A DNA stretch of 64,000 bases from Podocnemis expansa (GCA_007922195.1 ML681998.1:13029357-13093356); one strand, 5' to 3'. Counted from the stretch's first letter, positions 1 to 12,594 are shown. Notes: generated by a model not told the origin, from the letters alone. Numbers and translations are program-made.

Positions 1-1144
1 ACCAGTCTGTAATGGGTTATCCTATTCCAATTTTTAAAAAATTGGCAGAACCTTAGTTTTTTCTAGTCCTGTGGATCTTTTGCATCATCCCAAGATTTGT
101 TAAATATCAGCATTAGGGGATTCAGAAAATTTCTCAATCAATTCAGAAGCGTTGGGTACCAGTTACCAGTCCTGCAAATTTAGAAATATTGCACTAGTAG
201 CTGCTGTTTTATGCCCTACATAGTTATTGTTGGCATAGTAAATATTTTATCATCACTGAAAAATGTAAATGTCATTCATCTTTCTAAATACAGACTTGAA
301 ATACTTATTGAACACTTCTGCCTTCTCTGCATCATGAACAAATCTGCTCAATCTTTTGAACAAATCATTTTTCTGTCAGAAAATGGTGTTTAGTTTAAAA
401 TGAAAATTTTCTGCTGGAAAATATCTATTTCAGTGGAATTTTCCACTGGGGAAAATCAAAGTGAAAGAATTCATTTTTGGGATGCGTCAGGCCATTGTTG
501 ATCTTTATGTCAACCTGTGTCATTATGGTGCCCTTTGGGAGTTGTACTTTCAGATTCCTCTTGCTCCAGACCTCTTATGGGTCATACTTTGCAACTGGAC
601 TACATCTCCCATGATACATGGTTCTCCCCTTGTGTCTGGGCCACTGTGGTACAGATATGTACCATAAAGTCCTCAGCTCTTTAATTAATAGCTTTAACAT
701 CCCTTATCAATTGTCTGCATTTTCTAACTGCTGATTTATAATCATTACTATTATCTTTCCTTTTTTCCATTTATGTATCCTATATAGTGACTGCTTTTAC
801 TTTCTCCATCCCACTCTATGTAGTTTTAACAAACTCTGAAAGTGTGGATAATGCTAGTCATATGTTTTAGGGGAAAACCATTTACCGCATCACTCCTCTA
901 AGCTATACTTATTCAGAGTTGAACTTTACCATTTGAAGCTTGTTCTCTAAACACACAAATGCATTTTGCTTTATAAAATGGTTCAGAGATTAATTCTGAA
1001 ATAAGGAAAGGCAGAGAAGTGATGCAGAAAATTGGACCAAATTAGTGTAAAATTATGATAACCACTGTGCAGAACCTTGAATGTGGTAGGAGATGATAGC
1101 TAGAGCAGAAAGAAGAAAATACTATAGTTGTGTGATAGCACTTG
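1..1144. other. AT-rich stretch, no gene recognised
   Basis: I see no coding exon or confidently named repeat here. Bases near 360-450 carry runs of the type GAAAATTTTC and TGGAATTTTCCACTGG, resembling the gaaaattttc-rich interspersed sequence at 18.4 kb. The short open frames have no recognisable domain. Confidence 0.5.
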
Positions 1145-1335
1145 AAGGTAGAACATCTGGCTTTTACTTCTGACTGCCACAGGCTTCCTGACCTTGGGCA
1201 TTTGTTTAATATTTGTTCCTCATCTGTAAAATAGTTAATAATAGTTATTTACATCACAGTGCTAAACGCGTAAATGTCCCTTTGAGTTAGTTTCACATAA
1301 AATATGATGGGAGTGCAAAGTATTATTATTAATTC
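1145..1335 (+). repeat. MIR SINE (diverged)
   Basis: The stretch follows the MIR order. A region resembling 'tgaccttgggca' is followed by 'cctcatctgtaaaata', an AT-rich 'ttaataatagttattta', and ends in 'gtgcaaagtattattatt', the MIR/L2-type 3' tail. The match is old and gapped. MIRs are ancient tRNA-derived SINEs shared by amniotes, so this copy marks old neutral DNA. It has no target duplication I can see. Confidence 0.7.
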
Positions 1336-4300
1336 AATTTAAAAATGTTTAATATGATATTTTTTTAAAAAAATTCTGGGGCAAATCAGAATTGCTGGAC
1401 ACTGACTTCAGTGGGAATGTCTAATGCTCAGGAACTTCTCATCACCTCTTGGAATCTAGCCCACAGTTTTAAGCTTTTGTGCTGTAATTTACTTATGAAG
1501 TGAATGTAACTGGGGGCTAAAAAGTATGGCTGATACAGAAGAGGTGATCAGCAATGAACAGCTAACGAAGTAAAGTGAATGCAGCTGAACAAGATGCATA
1601 TTAAGCTAGCAGAGGAAGCACAGCATAGGAACAATTCAGGCAAGAAAAGCTCTATGATATTAGAAATATGAAGACCTTGAAAGTGAGAATAAGGAATTCC
1701 ATTTGATACAGAAAGGTGACTGAATACCTAAGTAGTGATTCAAAGGAGGGTGGTGCTGCTGTTGGCAGAGCAAAGAGTAAAGATTATAATTCTAGTGGCA
1801 ATGTGTTGGATTGACTTAAGTGGTGCAGCGTGAGAATCAGGAAGGAGGATGTAGCTTGTCAAGGCAAGAAGATGGATAGGTTTATAGTTCAAGGTTTTTA
1901 GTGGTAGAAATGGAGATGAAGGGACAGGGTTTGGAGGATCTATATATATGAAGAATTAGAGGATTTACCAATTGTCTGTTTGGGGGAAAATTGGACAGGT
2001 TGGGACAGAAGGAAACAGAAAAATGTGACACACTTGCTTCCTACTATCATGTGGTGCATATCTTCTAAGGTCTACCAGCAGTGTTCTTTTTTGGGTTTGT
2101 ATTCTAGTTGGTGAAAATTGCTATGAAGTCAAAATAGTGATGCTTGTGTCTTTTTCAGGGGAATGAAATACTGCTGGAACCCTGACTGGTTAGTAAGATT
2201 TTCAAATGTTGGCAAACGAAGTGGAGAGATTAAATAGGGAACATTGCACAGATGACTCACATTCTTTACTCCAAGCACAGTCCTTTCCTGGGTTTTGGTT
2301 TTTATTGTAAAGAAATTGATTAGATTATAACAAATTCAAGCCTGAGACTTCACTCCCAGGCTTGTCAGCTTCTGGTTCCTCCTTTGGGAGTTATGTATAT
2401 AAACACTATAGTAGAGGCTCAGAGCGATGCACCTGTCTACTTTCCTCTGATGTCCGAGGGACAAAACAGTAGGCCATGCTTCATTTGTATTTTTTACCTA
2501 CCATTCCGTTATGAAAGTTTTGATAATTTTGGTTACAATTCATTTAAATGTTGAGAGTAGAGGCTAATGAAATATAATTTTCCTTTATTGTGTGACATAA
2601 AGGTAAAAGAACTATAATAAGTATGCCCTGGGTAAGGGATCACCAAATCCCAAATTCCAGTCTTGATGGCTGGGTTATAGAATGTAGGCAGAGGTGGTGG
2701 GAAGATGGGAAAAGGATTTTCTTATCTTGTGGTGAGAGATCTGATTCCAGAAGGCAAAAACTGTGTTTGAGTCTAGTGCTGTTCTTGATTTCCAGTGAGT
2801 TCCTTGTAAGTTTTGTAGACTGGTGGTATGGAGAAGAAATGAGTTGACATGGTCTGATCTAGTGTACTAGAGGCCCTGACAAAACTTGAGTCAACTTCTT
2901 CAGAGAGGTGAGGTAGACCAGCAGCAACAGAGCAGACTCTGGGCAGGCTAGAGTGGCAGAAGCAGCTGTGACTCAATCAATTCTGGATGGCTGAGGTATC
3001 TTTGTGGTGGGGTTTTGATACACTGTGTGTCAGAATGAGCTTAACCCTGAGCTGGGCCTGGCACTTCACCCTAGTGTGGGACCAGGCTGAGCCAGCTGTA
3101 ACAGGATGAACAAGGACCTGTGAAAGGATGGTCCCCGAATAACCCAGGCTACACCAAACTGACTCAGACTGAGTGAGGTGTCAGGTAGGAAATCCAGGAG
3201 GCCAGTACTGGCACTGAGCACTTATCATAAGTGCAGGAGGGGGAGTTGAATAGATTGCTTGAACATTAGTGTGAGCTTCTTTTAACTCTACCTGAATGTC
3301 AGTTTGAGTTTTCTATTGTCTCTTCTTTGCTTCCTTTTCTTTCCATAAATTTTTGTTTTGCCATAGTCAAGAGTGGACAAGACCTGCCTGATAAGGGTGA
3401 CCAGCAAAGGCTTTCTTTATTTTTCAGGAATACCAGAGAGCATCTGGGGCAGGCTCAAGCCAGTGTTACCATGGGTCCCTAGACATTGTGTGCCTGGCTC
3501 TTGTAGCTGTTAGCACCACCTGGCAGAAGTGTTGCATGTAGAACCTTCTCTTCTCAAAGAGACGCTCCTAACCCCCCTGGAGTTGAGTCAACAGGATTGT
3601 GTCAGCTACCATTCAGCATTTCAACCCTTGATACCATGGTGGGTCAACAACCAAGCTCTGACATATGGTACAGGAAGAAATTGGGGAGCAGAGAAATGGA
3701 GGAAGAGAAGTGAGGAGAAGAGAAAACTAGACAGAGCAGAGTGAACTGGAGAGGCACAGAAACAAGGATGTAAAAAAGAAGTGAATGGAGTGAGAAGCCA
3801 TGACATGAAGTAAAAATTACATAAGAATCAATAAGAGATTAGAAATGAAAAAGGAGAAAGTGTTTTTAAAAAAATCAGACGAAAACCATCCCAGAAGTAG
3901 ATAAACAAAACAAACCTTGAAAGAGATGCCTGGAGAAAGACGCATGTAAGAAGCTCCACGAAACTAAAGAAAGTGGACTGAGACAACAAAACTGATGAAA
4001 GAGAGGGAGAAAACTCTTACCGGTAAATAGCTAATGGTGAGTAAACAGAAGGGGAAAACACAAAAAGGTTGTACCCATGAGTGGATCAGTTGTCCCTGAC
4101 TGAGGTCAGTGGGACTGCTTATGGGGAGGGTCCTACAGGATGAGCAATGGCATTAGACATTGGCCCATCAACTCCACCAGGAGTAGCTGTGGAAAAATGG
4201 TGGAAGACCTGTACCACATTTTTCATGTAGGCCTTACTCAGGCCAACTCCCTGTACTTCAATGGTCAGTGAGACAGCAAAGGTCCAGGAGCTGGCTCTTT

Positions 4301-4696
4301 AAGCTACAAAAAGTTGATGTTATACAGCTGTAAAATTGTATAATTTGCATTCATCTAACTCCTGTTAATTCAGTCTGGAGTAAGAAAAGGATGCATTGTG
4401 TCAAAAGTGTTCACAAGTTTAAGCATGATTAAATATTACCTCATTATTACCACTCAATGTACTACAAGAATCTTTAATTAGTTAAGTTTTTATGTATAAA
4501 ACAGTGGTGTCTAGAGGCTCCAATAAGGAATCAGGAATCTTTGTGCTATACATTGTATGATTGCCAGGCCAACTTAAAATTTACATTAATAGGTAAGGTA
4601 AAGTTATAAATTGTTAGTTCTGAATTGTTTCCTTCTGATCTCTTGCTTGCTGCAATTGCTTTCAGGTTCTACTTTCTGGCTGAATGATATTCATTT
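1336..4696. other. unassigned, gene-free stretch
   Basis: No exon, RNA gene or confidently assigned repeat is visible. Bases 3640-4000 are strongly purine-rich (gaagagaa-type runs). Bases 3010-3250 have a moderately GC-rich block without a recognised family. Short frames at 2623-2847 and 3529-3744 look like chance. Confidence 0.45.
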
Positions 4697-4995
4697 AAAG
4701 GCCCTTTCTACACTGCTGGCAAAATTTGGCGGCAGTCAGCAGGAGTTATGCAAGCTACAGAGTAGCTTGTGTAACTTCCATTGACTTTGTAGCTCCCATT
4801 TAGCACACCATCTTCACTGCACTGTGCTGACAGGAAATGTATTTGCATTAATCCAGTGCCACACCCCTTGAAGGGGTGGTTTTATTAAGTCCATTTCTAG
4901 GTCGACTGAGCATGTCTTAACTGACCGCTCAGTTGATCTGGAAAAATTGATTTGATGGTGGCAACTTTGCTGCTGTCAGCATAACCATACCTTAA
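4697..4995. repeat. possible MITE remnant
   Basis: Starts with 'ggccctttctacactg', close to the 'ggg..tgtctacact' ends of the Harbinger-like MITEs found elsewhere in this window. It contains 'ggcaaaatttggcggcagtcagc' echoed near the right end by a similar tract. The right end is not clear and no target duplication was found, so this is only a suggestion. Confidence 0.3.
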
Positions 4996-5282
4996 GTTTG
5001 AGTGTTACTCCTTTATTTTTCTAGTTAATTTCTTTCCAAAATAGCATATCTCACTACTTGTGTTGTATGTGTCTTTGTCCTATATGCTATGGCATTCCCC
5101 GGGGAAAGTTAACTGGAGTCTTGAGTCAGTTTGTGTCTGTGGTCAGGAATTATGTGGTTCCATCTGTAGCTTGTGCAAATTAGTGGATAGTTGCAGAATT
5201 CAGTTAGCTTTTCCTCATGCATGAGCTGTGGCGTTCTAACAATATTTTTTTTCCTCCCTAAAAAGGTAACCAGTGTTAAAAT

Positions 5283-5500
5283 GTACTAAAATTGATACTG
5301 CCGCAAGCAGAACTGGTGGCATGGCATAAGAAGAGAGGAGGTCTCTCAGGCAGGGAGGTCCCAAGCAATTTATAGGTTGAAATTAGCACTTCAGACTCTA
5401 CCTGGAAGCTACTAGCCAGTGCAAGATCAGGAGCATGGGTATCATGTGCTACCAGTGGAATGCAACTTGGTGTACTACTGCCTTCTACACCAGCTTCAGT
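5283..5500 (+). repeat. ancient LINE-like fragment, class uncertain
   Basis: The sequence 'gaggtctctcaggcaggg', then 'agccagtgcaag' and 'tctacaccagcttcagttt' resembles an old reptile-wide LINE 3' region (L2/CR1-like). No frame survives. The class is a recollection, not proven from this sequence. Confidence 0.35.
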
Positions 5501-5944
5501 TTAAGTGGTGCCTCCCCATGGAGATTCTTTTAATAATCTTAACATAACTGATATCATTTTCCTGATTAATCTTGCCTGGCTCTCTTTTAAGACAGTACAG
5601 TTTTCTTTTTCTCATCCATGTTTTTCCTCTTCAGATTCCCATAGCCCTCAGGGGCGACTTCTCAAGTGCATAAAATTAGGCATTTGCTTAAGCACTGACC
5701 TAGATCAGGAAGCAATGTTTATCACCTTGCAGGATCAAGCCCTAATATAAAGTATAAACTCTCATCTTCTAAAGACGGTGGTGAGAGAGAGGTTGTCACC
5801 TAGCAAACATCTCTGGACCTCTGTCTTATTGCTATTATTTTGAAGGGCAGAAGAGGAGAATTTTCTGTGCTGGGAACTTACCATTGAGTTAGTAGGGACT
5901 CCGTGCTTACTCATAAGTTGAGTAATACCTAGGAAGGAAGATAA

Positions 5945-6923
5945 AACTCAATTAGAGGTTCTGTAATACATTAGGAACAAGCAAAATGTGAAGCAAGTGC
6001 AGGTCTGCTACTTGGCAGGGAAGGAGTAGTAATTATGGACATCATGAAGGCTGAGGTGTTTAATGCCTATTTTGTTTCAATCTTCATTAAAAGGTAAATT
6101 GTGACCAGATGCTAGATTCAGTTACAATAAACAACAAGGGAGAAGTAATGAATGAAAATAGGGAAAGAACAGGTTAAAGAGTATATAGATAAATTAAATA
6201 TATTCAGTAAAACAATGCGAAGTATTACCCAGGAAGGAAAAAAACCCAAGTGTACTATTATAAAATGGGGAGTAATGGGTATACTACTGAAAGGGATATG
6301 AGGATTATAGTGGATCAAAAACTGAATGACTCGACAGCGTGCTGCAGTTGAAAAAAGGACAACATTATTCTGTGATGTTTTAATAGGAGTGTCATATGTC
6401 ACACATGGAAGGTAATTGTCACACTATTCTGTACCAGTGAGGTAGCAGCTGGTGTACTGTGTTCAGTTTTCTGTGCTGCACTTTGAGAAAGACAGATAGA
6501 GACTGGATAGAGTGCAGAGTAGAGCAATAAAAATGATAATCAAGTCTATGAGGAAAAGTTAAGACCTTGACTAATTTAATAATGGGAAAAGAAAACTGTG
6601 GGAAGGGGGGAAGACTCTTGATAAGTCTTCAAATACGTTAAGGGCTGTTATGAAGAGACTGATAATCAATTTGTTCTCTATTTCCACTGGAAGTAGGATA
6701 AGAAATATGGGCTTAATCTGCAGCAAGTCAAATTTAGTTTTGATATTAGGAAGAATTTTCCGACTATAATGTTAGTTAAGCATGTGAATAGGCTTCCCAA
6801 AGAAGCTGTAGGAGGCTTTTAAGAACCTATTGGACAAACACCTGTAAAGGATGGTCTCAGCTCAGGTGGCTACTAGATGACCTTTCAATGTCCCTTCCAC
6901 CGCTACATTTCTATGATTCAATG
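5945..6923 (+). mobile_element. CR1 LINE, 5'-truncated and internally deleted
   Basis: CR1 retrotransposon remnant on the plus strand. Bases 6047-6094 translate to a stretch matching the CR1 pattern KAEV-NA-F--SIF in the ORF2 region before the reverse transcriptase motifs. Near 6235 the sequence jumps to the C-terminal part: 'agggatatgaggattatagtggatcaaaaactgaa' corresponds to the usual DLGVIVD-KL motif. It then runs through the 3' part ('gggcttaatctgcagcaagtc', 'ttctaactat'-like, 'ctagatgacctttcaatgtcccttcca') to the terminal 'tttctatgattcaatg'. Several stops and frameshifts make it a dead copy. The missing middle contains the catalytic RT core. Confidence 0.8.
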
Positions 6924-7454
6924 TAGAAAATTGTTTTTCGGAAGCAAGATTCCTATAGAAGATTGCATTTTATGGATATATTTCAGAAATGTTGCCAAGG
7001 TAAATCTTTAAAAATGAAGTCATAATTTGCACATGAAATTTTAGAAAGAGAACATTTTTTCAAAGCTTCCTTGCCATTTAAAAGTTAAAGGGAGGTTTAT
7101 ACTTGATTAATGTAGTTTTGATTGACTTGAAGGCATTTTTCTTTCTATTTTGGGTTGTGAACTAGGGAAAAATAAGTGTCATGGATATATTGCTTGGTGA
7201 TGTATATGTTTATTTGAAGAAATAAAGCATTTAGGATTAAACCTAGGAACAATAAAACATATCAATTAGGTTTAGGGGAAATTCCATCACATCATCCCAC
7301 TGGGAGTCATTTTCCCCTCTCTGGGACAGGTTGCAGGACCAATCTAGAGGTTATGCAGAGCTCCTGGGACCTCATGGGAGATCAGGGCAATCCATGTGGG
7401 GAGCCTGTAACCACCAGCAGATCTAGCACCAAAAAGGTTCATTAAAGAGTCCAA
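6924..7454. other. unassigned, gene-free stretch
   Basis: AT-rich, no recognised feature. It separates the CR1 end from the nested MIR/LTR stack. Confidence 0.4.
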
Positions 7455-7722
7455 AAGTTCACGTGCTAACATGGGACTTGAAAATAGTGGGTTCAATTCT
7501 CTGCAGTAATACAGACTTCTTGTGTGCTCTTGGACATATCACTTGGGCCCAGATCCACAAAAACATTTATGTTTTCATTAATTTCAGATATCTAAATACT
7601 TTAGTGGATCTGGGCCTTAATTTTTTTGCATCTCAGTACTTCCATCTCTTACAGGGGTGTTGTGAGGAGAAACACATTAGATTCTAAAGTGCTCAGCTAT
7701 TATGCAATAGGGGCCACATAAG
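7455..7722 (+). repeat. MIR SINE, interrupted by two later insertions
   Basis: MIR-like parts in order are 'gtgggttcaattctctgcag', 'acagacttcttgtgtgctcttgg', 'catctcagtacttcc', 'ggggtgttgtgagga' and 'gggccacataag'. A palindromic element (7545-7616) sits inside. The MIR tail is cut after 'ccacataag' by the solo LTR at 7723, and it resumes at 8374 with 'ataagtacc'. The break therefore falls exactly where MIR would read 'cacataagtacc'. Confidence 0.8.
7545..7616. mobile_element. short palindromic MITE inside MIR
   Basis: A 72-bp near-perfect hairpin. The left arm GGGCCCAGATCCACAAA pairs with the right arm TTTAGTGGATCTGGGCC around an AT-rich loop. It interrupts the MIR between 'ggacatatcactt' and 'ttaattttttgcatctcag'. 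A related 'gggcccagtgccacaaa' tract lies at 59.84 kb. Confidence 0.65.
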
Positions 7723-8373
7723 TGTCATGGTTACAAGACTGGTTGTATCTCTCCTCCCTTCCTGGGCACACCCCACACAACTCCTTGGCTTTTTGTGCAA
7801 TCTTGCAATTCTCCCACTTCTGGATTGGGTTCTAGGAAAAAGTCCCCTGCATATTGACTGTACTTACCAAGCAAGTCCGCCTGTATTCAACACCTGGGTT
7901 GCTTCCCATCAGGAATCTGTGTCCAGAGGTTTATATAGTGATCAGGGAGCTTCCTTAAAACCACCCTCTTGTTTATTTTAACAGCAAGTACAAATGTTAG
8001 GAAAAACAGGATTTTTCAAACAGTCTCCATGCCTGTTTCTTTCTTAAAGGTTTGCCCTCTCAAGACGGTAACCTAAACAGCCCTAACTTCAGATAACGTC
8101 AGCAGGTGCCCGTTCTCTCATTTCCCATGAACAGTTCCACCCTTTCAAGAATACTCCTTTCTAAATCTGCTATAGTTCTTTTGATCTCTGCTGTCCTTGG
8201 TTCTTTTACTGACCTGGCATTGTGTCTCAACAGCCCTTGAGTGTTTGCATAGAAGTGCCTTTCTTTGTTTTCTCTAACAAGCCAAACCAATATAATTATG
8301 CAGGAAGCATCCCAATAAACAGGCCAACGTGCAGTATTGAGACATTATTGCAGAGCTCTTCCAAGTCCATCCA
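7723..8373 (+). mobile_element. solo LTR, 651 bp, TSD ATAAG
   Basis: Begins TGTCATGG and ends CATCCA, so it has the TG...CA ends of LTR retroelements. It is flanked by an exact 5-bp duplication, ATAAG (7718-7722 and 8374-8378). A TATA-like 'tttatatag' lies near 7930 and AATAAA at 8314-8319, about 55 bp before the end, which supports plus orientation. There is no internal coding region or second LTR, so this is a solo LTR left by recombination. A 5-bp duplication is compatible with ERV or Gypsy classes. The insertion splits the MIR tail. Confidence 0.8.
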
Positions 8374-8388
8374 ATAAGTACCATAAAA

Positions 8389-9583
8389 CAGTGGTCATCA
8401 AAGTTGGGGTTGCGAGCCAGTACTGGGTCTCAGACCCACGGGTACTGGGTCACGGCACTAGAGCTGAGGAGGGGAGAGGGGGAGGGAGGCAACTGCCTCT
8501 GGCTCCTCTGCTGGCCACTGCAGATCTCCGGAGAGCCTGGGGGAGGGGGAGACTTAACATACAGTAGGATCAGCCTTCAGTGGAGAACATTAAGACAACA
8601 GTCTTTGGGATTAACAATGAGACGCTAGTGGTTGTTCAAGCAATCTCTGTGCCTTGTTCTCTCTGACTCACTGTCTCCCTTTGGGCTTCTCTCATTCATA
8701 CAAAAAGGACTGAGGTCATTGGCAAGCAACCTTTGAGGTTTTGTTAATAGACCCAATGAAGAAAAGAAAAAAACTTTGAACACCCCCTTATTTTCACCAT
8801 TTCTGGGATCTGGGGATTAGCAAAATAGGACTTGCCTCTTTTTTCTGGTGGGTTAATGCTTGCAACAAAAGTTATAACTTGTAGATTTTAATAAGTCTTT
8901 CCAGAGATTCTTTGACTGATAATTAAAAAGAGAAGAGAAAAACAAACTGTTCTAGTAGGAGCCTTTGTTAGAAAGTATGGTATTTTTTTCTACAGTTAGA
9001 AAGTCTAAGTAACAAGTCAACCAAAATACAATATTGTGGACAATTGTGTGTTCATGGAAACTCAAGCAGACTCAGGGAGCAGAGGTAAAAGTGGAAGCCA
9101 GGGGGGCTGTTTCAGTTCCTGGGATTGGGCAGTGGAGAAGGGAGCAGGACCTTGAGGGACTTGGACAGGCTCAGCAGCAGATAGGAACTTCTAGGACTCT
9201 TCTTTCCAGCCTGGCATTAACTCTCTTCTCCTTCCCCTGTCATAGCATTTCCATCTTATTTCTCCAGCTAGTCACCTCCCACTCCAGGCTACTACACACA
9301 ATTTTAGAGACTTGACGTACTTCTTTATTTGAGACAGGAGCATGGCATGTGGGATCACCCTCTGTATGTTCCATGCAGTTGATCTCAAATTAGATGTGTA
9401 GACTTGGGGCATGCAGCAGAAGCCTCAAGAGAAAGGATGAAAGCCATGAAAGATCCCTCCCCGCCCCCTGCAGCCATGGTCACTGTTCAATTTTCTGGTG
9501 GCCGTCGCTTTTTTCAGTGAAGGATTGCCATATGGCAGAGGGGTCTGGAGCTGGGTCCCAAGAAGAAAGTTTGACAACCACTG
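8389..9583. mobile_element. non-autonomous hAT DNA transposon, ~1.2 kb
   Basis: Terminal inverted repeats begin CAGTGGTCATCAAAGTT and end AAGTTTGACAACCACTG, the form typical of Charlie-like hAT elements. The 8-bp flanks CCATAAAA (8381-8388) and CCTTAGAA (9584-9591) agree at six of eight positions, fitting a decayed hAT target duplication. The interior has no transposase frame. It includes a GC-rich block (8440-8550) and simple AT-rich sequence. It starts 10 bp after the right target duplication of the neighbouring solo LTR. Confidence 0.75.
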
Positions 9584-9591
9584 CCTTAGAA

Positions 9592-11895
9592 GGAGTTTGA
9601 GGTTGAATTAGCTTTTCTGGCAAACCTTGGTGAAGACTGGGGAGAGTGACGGGTGTCATCTGTGGTTCCTGTGTTATTCCGTCATTGGAATAACCAGAGT
9701 AAACTGAGTGTAGGAGATAGAAAAACTGCTAGGATGATGGCTCAGACCCCTTTGTCACATATGGAAAGGAATTTCCAGGCACAGGTTGAGATGGGAGGAG
9801 ACAGGAGTCCTGTGGCTTTTTAGGCCAAGTTACATGTAATTTATAGTGGTATGATTTCAGGGAACTACATGCTATAGCAGAAATGCTTTTAAACAATACA
9901 AAAATCAGCAGACAGGGAGACCGCAACACACACACTTTCCTCTTTTATACCATTTTAAATTAATTTTTTGAAAAGAACTGTTTTGTTGAGATCACAGCTT
10001 CTGAATATTGAATTGTTAAAAGAAAAATGAAAGGAGAGCACTTTCCACTTAATTTGTGGAAAACTTCAGGTTCAATCATCTGAGCAACAAACACTACATT
10101 TTTACTGTGGCTTCAATTATGGTAAAATTGGACTGGACAAAAATTGGAACATGCTTTTAATACTTCTTAGATACTAACAACAACAATTCATTACCTTGTG
10201 GTAATTGTGTTTTCAGGGAAAGAAACAAACAATTGCAGCTTTTTCTGATCCGCATCAGCAAGACCACAAACAGCTGACAATCTGAAAATTGATGTATCCA
10301 GAAACTCTACGGGAGGGTCTTACGTTATTTTTTTCAAAGCAAAATGATACAGAAAACAAACTTTCTGGCAAATACTTAGATCTGTAATGGAAAACATGCC
10401 AAATCATTAAACTATGCTCTTAATCTTTCTCACCTATTTATCTGCTCTTGTTGGAACAGAGTACTGGGTTTATATTCTGTCCCATGTCCCACAGAACTTT
10501 TGTCCAGTAAAAGAATCATCTGTAAATCTCACACTAGCATGAGTAAGATTTTCCTACCATAACATCAAAAAAAATTGCGTTACAATTTAAAAGCTTGCTG
10601 TGAAACCCATGAAAATACATTTGTTCAGCTGAGACCACATTAAGATTGCATTGCTTCATTTGGAGTCAGATGAAGCTTGGTAATCTTGAGGTGGTAGTGC
10701 TACATTTCAATGTAACATATATTACGTGTGCTGACGGCTGCACCGCTCTAATTAAAAAATCCACTGGTTTTATGGCACGATTCTGGAGGCTGTCTTGATT
10801 TTCTGATGAATGTTGACAGGGCTACTAAAGTTGTGAAATAACATCACTTGAACATGGCACAGAATGAAAGGGAAAGCACTGCCATGCTGCTCTTGGGTGT
10901 CATTTATTAACTTGATTAGAAATGGAGCTAAAGTGAGCATCCCTGAGCTATGCTTTTCATTATTTATTTATTTGTTTATCTGTTTGTTTGTTTCCCTGTA
11001 ATGACTTCCTGATATTGGTAAGTGTGTTTACTTTAACTCTCCAAGTGCAGCAATTAAGTGAAGGAGACCTTATTTAACTCTTTATCTAGAAACGCACATG
11101 CAGAATAATACAGAGTAAAGTATGTAAATATGTATATGTTGTGGGGGGAGCTGCTAGTGAGCCTTATATTTAGGTTGCCTAAAACTATCCACTATAGAAG
11201 TCTTCCAGTCTTACTTTCAGAATCTCCAAAAATTTCCATTGTTTTTTAGCAGCCCTTTGATTTTCAACAAGGTGAAACTTCTCTAGCTAGATGTTTGGGA
11301 AGTTTTGTTTTTGTTTTAGCTTGTCCCACAAAATTCTGTTCAGGTTTAGCTGAGATACAAGCTGTTGAAAATCACCCTTGCCCTGCTGTTGCACCACTTA
11401 TGAAGATTTTGGTAACATCCCAAATAACAAGTGAACATAAACTTTCTAAAGAGCAGGGCCCCAACCAAAGCAGCAACCCATACTGCAATGCCAATGGGCA
11501 TCTCTGTGAGCCATCAGAACAGCTATAGTGATGGTGTGGCGAACCAGGCCAGGCTTCCTGCAGTTGCCAGTTTCAGTTGAACCTATTCCTGGAGATTTCC
11601 TCACATGATACAAGCTTTAATTAAAGATTAATCTTTAATTCCTGGAGACTCCAGGACAATTCTGGGTGTGTTGGCACCCATACAGCCTCCTGACACACTC
11701 CCCAGATGTGGCACAAGGCCCTAATGTCCTATCCCATCTCCCCCTCTGGTAACACCACAGAAGGCAGGTTCACCACTCCTGAGTGGAGAGAAGCTGGACT
11801 GAGCTTCCACCCTAAATCCGCTGGACCCAGCACAAGGTCCCAACAGCCCATTTCCCACTTGTATGACAATACATATACACAGTCTTTAATTACAT
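9592..11895. other. unassigned stretch; candidate non-repetitive sequence at 10.6-10.95 kb
   Basis: No exon or named repeat. A simple TTTA/TTTG tract lies at about 10960-10993. Bases 10600-10950 look unique rather than repetitive and contain TAATTA-type sites, but this alone does not show regulatory function. Confidence 0.4.
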
Positions 11896-12025
11896 GGTTC
11901 AATCAATCAATCAAATCATAGGGCTGGAAGGGACCTCATGAGATCATCGAGTCCAACCCCCTGGGAATTGAACCCAGGACCTTCTGCATGTTAAGCAGAG
12001 GTGCTAGCCACTACACATGGTCATA
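11896..12025 (-). mobile_element. tRNA-Val-like SINE with CR1 3' tail
   Basis: Read on the minus strand, the head (about 12018-11970) contains GTGTAGTGGCTAGCACC (box A-like). It then has a stem CTGC/GCAG around the 7-base loop TTAACAT (anticodon position AAC), and GGTTCAATTCC, a close box B. This resembles tRNA-Val. It runs directly into GGTTGGACTCGATGATC and GGTCCCTTCCAGCCCTATGA, which is the CR1 3' end, and finishes in a (TGAT)n tail. A shared 3' end with CR1 implies mobilisation by CR1 reverse transcriptase (established for CR1-tailed SINEs). It is too degenerate and fused to be a tRNA gene. Confidence 0.75.
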
Positions 12026-12594
12026 TTATTTCTTTCACAGGACCCCTGCCTTATTCAGTGCACAAGGGAATAGAATCAGGCTTACATAGATGACTGTAAA
12101 TCTGGCAGATTGTTGACTTTGAAGCCTAAAAAATTTTATTTAACGTAGTTATTAGTATATAGTTGTGACATGCCCTATGGTGAAATCTGGACTGTAGAAT
12201 CATTGTGCCCCCTTAGCCCTCGTGTCTGGAGTACAATATGCCATGCTTTGCTGTCTTAGCTGTAACTCTGCGCATTCCAGCCTCTGGCAAGGCAGGTCAC
12301 TCCCAGACATATACTAGAGACCTATGCCCAGCCACTCCTACAGGCTGACACCCATGTATCCCTAGTCTCAGTTTTGCACTCTATAAATGTACATTTTACA
12401 GTGCTCAATATCCCCTTAATCAGAGTAAGCTCCTTAATTAGTTTGTCATTCCATCCATTCTACCTGTGACCTAAGTCACTATCTTCAACCAAACCCACCG
12501 GGTCGTGAAGTGAAGATGACTGTTTTTTGTAAGACCCTGCCTCATTTGTTGTAGAAGTTGAGACATTCTAGTGAATGAAGCAGGGTCTGCAGAA
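12026..12594. other. unassigned, gene-free stretch
   Basis: No feature recognised. Moderately AT-rich and non-coding. Confidence 0.4.

Noticed and set aside
11970..12020. A tRNA gene on the minus strand
   Set aside because: The acceptor stem is missing and the sequence runs into a CR1 3' tail; it is a SINE head.
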